Assembly (NCBI GenBank): GCA_004298015.1
Contig: SCSE01000087.1
Location: 1-64,000, forward strand
Reading direction: 5' to 3'
Source: Rhodanobacter sp.
Lineage (GTDB): Bacteria > Pseudomonadota > Gammaproteobacteria > Xanthomonadales > Rhodanobacteraceae
Length of the DNA: 64,000 nucleotides
In this document: positions 58,314-64,000 of the stretch, one piece after another
Numbering within the stretch: the first letter of the stretch is position 1
Layout: each line of letters starts with the position of its first letter
Notes under the pieces: model-generated
What the model saw: the letters and a program-made list of their open reading frames with translations, nothing else
What the model was told of the DNA's origin: nothing
The model's database searches: none
Translations under genes and position numbers: made by a program

Positions 58314-58492
58314 CCTGGTACTACGCAACCGGCCTCTCCGCCGCGCAGGAACTGGCGATGGGTTTGCCTTCTCGACAAGGCTGAAATTTCGTATGCCAAT
58401 GAAGGCCTGCGATCGGGTCAGGGCGCCGTGGATATGAGCAAAGTCCCCCGGCTGAACCGCCCCCATCGCCCCGCCCCCTCGCAGGAACTGCC

Positions 58493-59809
<1,317 letters not shown>

Positions 59810-59996
59810 GTCACGCGCCTGCACGGTCGCGCTTCAGGGCGGTGCCGATATGCGGCATTGTGGAAAAAATCCAAGCAACTGGACAGTGACGCCAGCCTGT
59901 ACATGAACGAGCGAAGGTCTCCTTTCGACCCGATTTGAGCCGGTCGCGAGCGACTGCTCTCGGGCAGGCCCGTCTTCAAAGACTTGCTCAGCGGCA

Positions 59997-60046
59997 ACTA
60001 AAAGTAGCGCGTTTTTGCAATAGCAAAAATAACTACCGATTTTAGT
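59997..60046. repeat. AT-rich hairpin downstream of orphan gene
   Basis: TTTTTGC (60012-60018) and GCAAAAA (60023-60029) form an inner stem, and ACTAAAA with TTTTAGT an outer one. It lies just past the orphan gene at 60078 and may end its transcript. Confidence 0.4.
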
Positions 60047-60077
60047 CTTCCGCTGCAGCTAATCGTTTGGCGTAACA

Positions 60078-60509
60078 TTAAACATCAACACACCCAAATG
60101 AATGCCATTGATTATTTAATATATCTGTTGGCAAATTACCTTTATTTCTACTTTTTATACGATTTAGCGTGTCACATATGTCACGCTCTGCCCTCCGATC
60201 ACACGCATCATTTTCTTGTGGTCGCACAGCCTTCCTAAGACAATATCTGTAAGCTTCTATTGCCTTACGAACCCTTTCCGAAAGGTCTTTCAGAAGGTCC
60301 GGATCGATAATAAGTAGCGCAACCAAACCTTGGGCTTCATCGGGGCTGAAATTAGGTGGTGGATCGCGTTTCTCTCGCTTGAAGAATGACCTAATGTTTT
60401 CTACGGTAGCAGGTAGCCGTTCAGACATGAGAAATGTCGCCACACCAACTGCGGTATCAATGTACGCTAAAATAGATGCCGCACCACCAGCAAATAATAC
60501 TGCAGACAT
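60078..60509 (-). CDS. orphan protein of unknown function (low-GC gene)
   Basis: 143 residues, with a strong ribosome site (AGGAG) before ATG 60509. GC content is far below that of neighbouring genes. The N-terminus is hydrophobic (AVLFAGGAASILAYIDTAVG then VATFLM) and may insert in the membrane. The rest is charged and helical (PDLLKDLSERVRKAIEAYRY), with four cysteines (CLRKA, DACDRR, DICDTL, FGCVDV). I recognise no family. It sits alone between pepQ and a toxin-antitoxin pair. The composition suggests recent acquisition. Confidence 0.65.
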   Translation of the reverse strand: MSAVLFAGGAASILAYIDTAVGVATFLMSERLPATVENIRSFFKREKRDPPPNFSPDEAQGLVALLIIDPDLLKDLSERVRKAIEAYRYCLRKAVRPQENDACDRRAERDICDTLNRIKSRNKGNLPTDILNNQWHSFGCVDV

Positions 60510-60634
60510 AGATCATCTCCTCATTTTATGTCGCCCACTATTGGGTATAGGGACCCGGGGCCGCCCATATCTCGTACTGGACTCCACGAACGGTAGCACA
60601 AGCTCATGATGTAGAAGGAACTTCGCGGAGCTAC

Positions 60635-60665
60635 GTCCGGCTAACCATAAGCGGTATAGCCGGAC
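60635..60665. repeat. 9-bp inverted repeat in accessory patch
   Basis: GTCCGGCTA (60635-60643) mirrors TAGCCGGAC (60657-60665) with a 13-base loop. The word CGGCTAAC occurs at 60638-60645 and again at 60667-60674. Function unknown. Confidence 0.5.
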
Positions 60666-60889
60666 ACGGCTAACGCGGCGGTCAGGCTTCCGCGCGGCCC
60701 CGCAAGCACCAACTAAGCGTGCTTCCAACGACTGCTATTCGGCAACTCTTTAGAGGCCGCGACCGGCAGCTCATGGCCGGCACCTGTCACCGGGTCGGTG
60801 TGCGTCTGATGTATTGGGTCCACGGGACCGGACGCAACGTGCAGATACGTCGCACGCGCCCGGCGCGGACGTTATCGTCTGCGTCGTGC

Positions 60890-61183
60890 TTATGCCGCCA
60901 GCTTCAGCTGCGGATGCAACCCGGCACGTGCTGCAAGACGCACCAGCAAGTCCAGACTGAACTTGTCGATCTTGCCGTGCTTGATGTCCGACACGCGCGC
61001 TTGCGTCACGCCCAGCACCTTTGCCGCTGCGGCTTGTGTGCCGGCGGTCTTCAACCACGCTTCCAAGCCGCGCAGCAACTGCGCGCGCATCTTGAGTTCC
61101 GCGCCGCGATCAGGCGGGAACAGCGCCGGATCGTCGAACACGCTGCCCTTGGTGACGTGGGTGATCAGGCTGGTCTTCTTCAT
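60890..61183 (-). CDS. XRE-type antitoxin (HigA-like)
   Basis: 97 residues. The C-terminal helix-turn-helix is TQAAAAKVLGVTQARVSDIK followed by HGKIDKFSLDLLVRLAARAG. This matches antitoxins paired with Gp49/HigB-like toxins. It should bind the toxin and repress the operon promoter. It starts 6 bases after the toxin gene, so the order is toxin first, as in higBA loci. Confidence 0.85.
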   Translation of the reverse strand: MKKTSLITHVTKGSVFDDPALFPPDRGAELKMRAQLLRGLEAWLKTAGTQAAAAKVLGVTQARVSDIKHGKIDKFSLDLLVRLAARAGLHPQLKLAA

Positions 61184-61189
61184 GGCGTT

Positions 61190-61489
61190 TCATCCCGTGA
61201 TGGCTTTGAATCTATCTTGCGCAATGCGCAGATCGTGCTGACTCGTTTTCTGGGTCTTTTTCTGAAAAGCGTGCAGCACATAAACGCCTTCAGGCCGGGT
61301 TGCCAGGTAGATCGCCCGGTACGCGCCGGTCGCATCGCGGATGCGCAATTCACAGACACCTGCGGCGACCGTCGGCATGGGCTTCCAGTCACTCGGCTCC
61401 AGCCCGCGCTGCACCTTGTCCAGTTGATAGCCAGCCTCGTTCTTCGCCGACTGCGGGAACGCATCCCAATCTGCTTTGCTGCTACCCAT
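61190..61489 (-). CDS. HigB/Gp49-like (RelE superfamily) toxin
   Basis: 99 residues. It begins MGSSKADWDAFPQSAKNEAG and has the family core GVCELRIRDATGAYRAIYLA followed by VYVLHAFQKKTQKTSQHDLR. These are the beta strands and Lys/Thr-rich end of phage-derived Gp49-like toxins. Such proteins cleave ribosome-bound mRNA. It is paired with the antitoxin gene downstream on the same strand. Confidence 0.87.
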   Translation of the reverse strand: MGSSKADWDAFPQSAKNEAGYQLDKVQRGLEPSDWKPMPTVAAGVCELRIRDATGAYRAIYLATRPEGVYVLHAFQKKTQKTSQHDLRIAQDRFKAITG

Positions 61490-61884
61490 CTAGAGCACGT
61501 CTTTCATGAGGAGCAATTATGCTTGATATTGCATATTGTGTCTAGCCAGCCTGGAACATGCCGTGCCCCACGATGAGATGATTCGTGACCGGTGCGCGAA
61601 TTCAACTTCAACTCATTATTTTCCGGATGCGGCGCCGTCACCGGCGTGGTAAACGGCAGCTTTCGGGCAGATCAACTTAGGCGGCGACTGTCCGGAGTTG
61701 GCCGACCTGGGCCATTCGGAGCGTTCGGTTATTCCGCATGAAGGGGGATTTTCGCTCCTCAGCACACGACAACGCGCAGCGGTGGCGCACCGAGTGCGGG
61801 CCAGGATGATGCGCTGCTCTACCCGGGGCCCCTGTGCGGCGGCGAGGTGGGGACGACAGGCCCGCAGGGGCGTCGACATGAATG

Positions 61885-62035
61885 TCGACTCCTTTTCGCC
61901 CGGACAGGAGTCCGGTCGAAAAGCGCGGCCACAGCTCACGGACTTGCCGGGGATGGATGCCCCGCAAGCGCCAAGCGGGGTGGCCTTCTCTGTTGGTTAC
62001 TTATCTCTTGGCCACGCAAGAGACAAGTAACTCGG
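61885..62035. repeat. hairpin-dense dispersed element
   Basis: Three hairpins stand in series. The first is CTTTTCG/CGAAAAG (61892-61898, 61917-61923) with inner CCGGAC/GTCCGG. The second is CCCCGC/GCGGGG (61960-61965, 61975-61980). The third is a 14-base arm pair (TTACTTATCTCTTG, CAAGAGACAAGTAA, 61997-62030) with one mismatch. A reading frame through it gives GYLSLGHARDK. From memory this resembles short spurious proteins that recur in Xanthomonadales genomes. Confidence 0.5.
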
Positions 62036-62096
62036 GCCGCGAAACGGCACGAAACGCTCTTGATTCAAGCAACATCAAATAACCAGAGCGAAGAGC

Positions 62097-62124
62097 ATCG
62101 CGCAACAGGGTGCGCTCCTACAGG
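62097..62124 (-). repeat. GTAG-type REP sequence
   Basis: The reverse strand reads CTGTAGGAGCGCACCCTGTT followed by GCGCGATG, the common Xanthomonadales REP word. It is a single copy, related to the pair at 14555-14629. Confidence 0.7.
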
Positions 62125-62416
62125 TGGCATCAACGAGGTTCTGGCGTTGCGACACGCGTGCCAAGGACGGAGATTGAAGCCTCAGGGTCAGAATGCACTT
62201 TTTGAGTGGTAAATGCTGGCCGACAATCGCCGGTCGACTTCGACGGGTCGCGCTGTCGCGAGGCTGAGCAGTCACGGGGAACGGTGGCCACTGATCAGGC
62301 TGGTGTTCGCGTCCAGAAGGCTTGACGGTGCTGTCCAGCCTGTCAGGTGCTCGTATCCAATTCGCTTGGTTTTGGCTGACCGGAAGGTCAGCGTTTAACA
62401 GCATTGCTCATGAACC

Positions 62417-62514
62417 CTCGGAGGTTGTGAAAATATCGAACGCCGCGGCGCGCCACCGGCACGGGCATCTGGCGGCGATCGCAGCAGGCGGGTGAAGTTT
62501 TCACAACCTCTCAG
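62417..62514 (+). repeat. dispersed repeat family, copy 5 (complete)
   Basis: CTCGGAGGTTGTGAAAATAT followed by CGAACGCC opens the copy. GGCGATCGCAGCAGGCGGGT then GAAGTTTTCACAACCTCTCA closes it. The terminal 12 or so bases are near-perfect inverted repeats. It lies about 100 bases downstream of pepP (minus strand). Confidence 0.75.
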
Positions 62515-62617
62515 GCTGGGCAGGCCCCACGCCTGCGCCATCCTCAATGCGAGGTGGTACGAGGCGCACCGTGCGCCGATTTCGAATCGAGGCCACGCAA
62601 ACGATCCGTGTGCCCGG

Positions 62618-64000
62618 TCAACCGCGGGCGGCCAGCAGCGCCTCGATCGCGTCCGCATCCCTGGGCATCGATGCCGTAAGCACCTCGTTGCCATCCGCAG
62701 TGACCGCCACATCGTCCTCGATACGGATGCCGATACCGCGCCAGCGCTCGGCTACCGAGCGATCGTCCGGTGCCACATACAGGCCAGGCTCGACCGTCAG
62801 CACCATGTCCGGCTCGAGCAGGCGCGACTCGCCGCCGACACGGTAGTCGCCCACATCGTGCACATCCAGACCCAGCCAGTGGCCGGTCTTGGCCGGAAAA
62901 AAGCGCTGGTAGCTGCGGTCGGCGATCGCCGCCGCCGGGGAGGCTTTGAGCAACCCAAGCTGACACAGACCCTCGGTCAGCATCCGCACCGCAGCCTCAT
63001 GGGCTGCACTGAACGGACGGCCCGGGCGTACCTCGTCGATCGCGGCCTGTTGCGCCGCCAATACCACCTCGTACAGCGCGCGCTGCTCCCGGCTGAAATG
63101 TCCACTGACCGGGAAGGTCCGACTGATGTCCGAGGCATAGCAATCCCACTCGGCGCCGGCATCGATCAGCAGCAACTCCCCTTCCCGCAACGGCGCCCGA
63201 TTGGCCTGGTAATGCATCACGCAGGCATTCGCGCCGGCGGCGACGATCGGCGAGAACGCCGGCACCGCGCCGCGGCTTCTGACCACCCGCAGCAGCTCGG
63301 CTTCCACTTCGTACTCATGGCGCCCGGCCGTGGCCACCTGCAACGCCGCCAGGTGCGCCTCGACCGCCACCGCGGAGGCGGCACGCATCAACTTCAATTC
63401 CACCCGCGATTTGTACAGTCGCAGGTCGTGCAGCAAATGGCCGAGCGCGACGAACTCCTTGGGCACGACGCCGCCACCACGCAACTGGCGCAACCGGCGC
63501 ATCCAGCCCAGCAGTTGCGCGTCAAACTCGGGCTCGCGACCGAAATGGCAATACACCCGGCCGCGTCCTTCAATCATGCCAGGCAGGATATCGTCGATAT
63601 CCTCGATCGGGAACGCATCGTCCATGCCGTACTGCGCCACGGCCTGCTCGGTACCGATCGAACGCCCATGCCAGCGTTCGCGCTCGGGATCACGCTCACG
63701 ACAGAACAACACCACCTCGCCATGCTGGCGACCCGGCAGCAACGCCAGGATCGCGTCGGCCTCGGGGTAGCCGGAAAGGTAGTGAAAGTCGGAATCCTGG
63801 CGATACGGCCACGCGGCATCGGCGTTGCGCATACGCTCCGGCGCTGCAGCTACCAGCAACACGGCATCGTCGCCAGCCATCCGCATCAGTTGTTGGCGAC
63901 GACGCGCGAACTCCTCGGCGGCAATCGTCAAGCCGGCGCGTCCGGACACGGCAGGACTCAATGCAGGCGTCCGCTGGCCGCTTTGGCCGATCCGGCACAT
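62618..64000 (-). CDS. pepP: Xaa-Pro aminopeptidase (aminopeptidase P), start at or beyond window edge
   Basis: 460 residues read to the right edge. The frame has an ATG at 64000, but the family usually starts near the segment AAEEFARRRQQLMRMAGDDA, so the true start may be a little inside or outside the window. Diagnostic motifs are PYRQDSDFHYLSGYPEADAI, LIDAGAEWDCYASDISRTF (Asp pair), GHWLGLDVHDVGDY (His), TVEPGLYV (Glu) and GIRIEDDVAV (Glu). It removes N-terminal residues preceding proline. It is a second M24 peptidase near pepQ, on the opposite strand. Confidence 0.93.
   Translation of the reverse strand: MCRIGQSGQRTPALSPAVSGRAGLTIAAEEFARRRQQLMRMAGDDAVLLVAAAPERMRNADAAWPYRQDSDFHYLSGYPEADAILALLPGRQHGEVVLFCRERDPERERWHGRSIGTEQAVAQYGMDDAFPIEDIDDILPGMIEGRGRVYCHFGREPEFDAQLLGWMRRLRQLRGGGVVPKEFVALGHLLHDLRLYKSRVELKLMRAASAVAVEAHLAALQVATAGRHEYEVEAELLRVVRSRGAVPAFSPIVAAGANACVMHYQANRAPLREGELLLIDAGAEWDCYASDISRTFPVSGHFSREQRALYEVVLAAQQAAIDEVRPGRPFSAAHEAAVRMLTEGLCQLGLLKASPAAAIADRSYQRFFPAKTGHWLGLDVHDVGDYRVGGESRLLEPDMVLTVEPGLYVAPDDRSVAERWRGIGIRIEDDVAVTADGNEVLTASMPRDADAIEALLAARG

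Larger units (their letters stand above)
61490..62617. other. repeat-rich non-coding region
   Basis: No gene is supported over about 1.1 kb. It holds a hairpin-dense repeat (61885-62035), a GTAG-type REP (62097-62124) and a complete copy of the dispersed family (62417-62514). Open frames overlap on both strands without any recognisable protein features. Confidence 0.55.

Noticed and set aside
60520-60720. Possible integron attC site near the orphan gene
   Set aside because: The CGGCTAAC words do not fit the RYYYAAC/GTTRRRY core rule, they are on the upstream side of the gene, and no integron integrase is present.

Overview
The window is 64 kb of GC-rich chromosome from a gammaproteobacterium. 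It is most likely a member of the Xanthomonadales/Lysobacterales, family Rhodanobacteraceae (Rhodanobacter/Dyella-like). That placement is inferred from the character of the proteins, from the ponA-pilMNOPQ and rpoZ-spoT-ridA-recG gene orders, and from GTAG-type REP palindromes. No database search was possible.

Layout. 1-2224 is the end of an integrated element of lower GC. It has a tyrosine integrase beside the 3' end of a tRNA-Gly(CCC), and the element runs off the left edge. 2299-10892 holds scattered chromosomal genes: a FecR/DUF6600-type secreted protein, trmB, an SLC13-type permease with RCK_C domains, a Rieske protein, an AraC-MGMT fusion and an EamA exporter. 11170-19337 is a divergent ABC-export locus. 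On the minus strand lie a periplasmic adaptor, an ATPase and two FtsX-type permeases. On the plus strand lie a 63-residue secreted four-cysteine peptide, a frameshifted CPPC thioredoxin-like gene and a second, paralogous permease pair without its own ATPase. This is the best candidate in the window for an undescribed system, namely a small disulfide peptide with its oxidoreductase and exporter.

19398-22198 carries an FAH-family hydrolase, mscL, a MarR regulator with a secreted partner, and a macro-domain protein. 22185-29291 is a MoxR/Bat aerotolerance-type operon (moxR, DUF58, DUF4381, batA, a batB/C fusion, batD). 29481-34666 is pilMNOPQ, divergent from ponA. 37590-41202 has a possible nucleotidyltransferase-like protein, gltA, rpmE2 and a nucleoside hydrolase. 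41247-46502 is rpoZ-spoT-ridA-recG. 46716-51168 is the Mla phospholipid transport system (mlaFEDCB facing mlaA), with a MlaD carrying two MCE domains. 51247-59809 holds gmk, yicC, rph, rdgB, hemW, a DUF1631-PilZ pair and pepQ. 59810-62617 is an accessory patch between two M24 peptidase genes: an AT-rich orphan gene, a HigBA-like toxin-antitoxin pair, and repeat-rich non-coding DNA. The window ends inside or at the start of pepP.

Five intergenic copies or half-copies of one inverted-repeat family (ends GAGGTTGGGAAAATATCGA...) and two GTAG-type REP sites are spread through the window. Several gene ends carry strong hairpin terminators.
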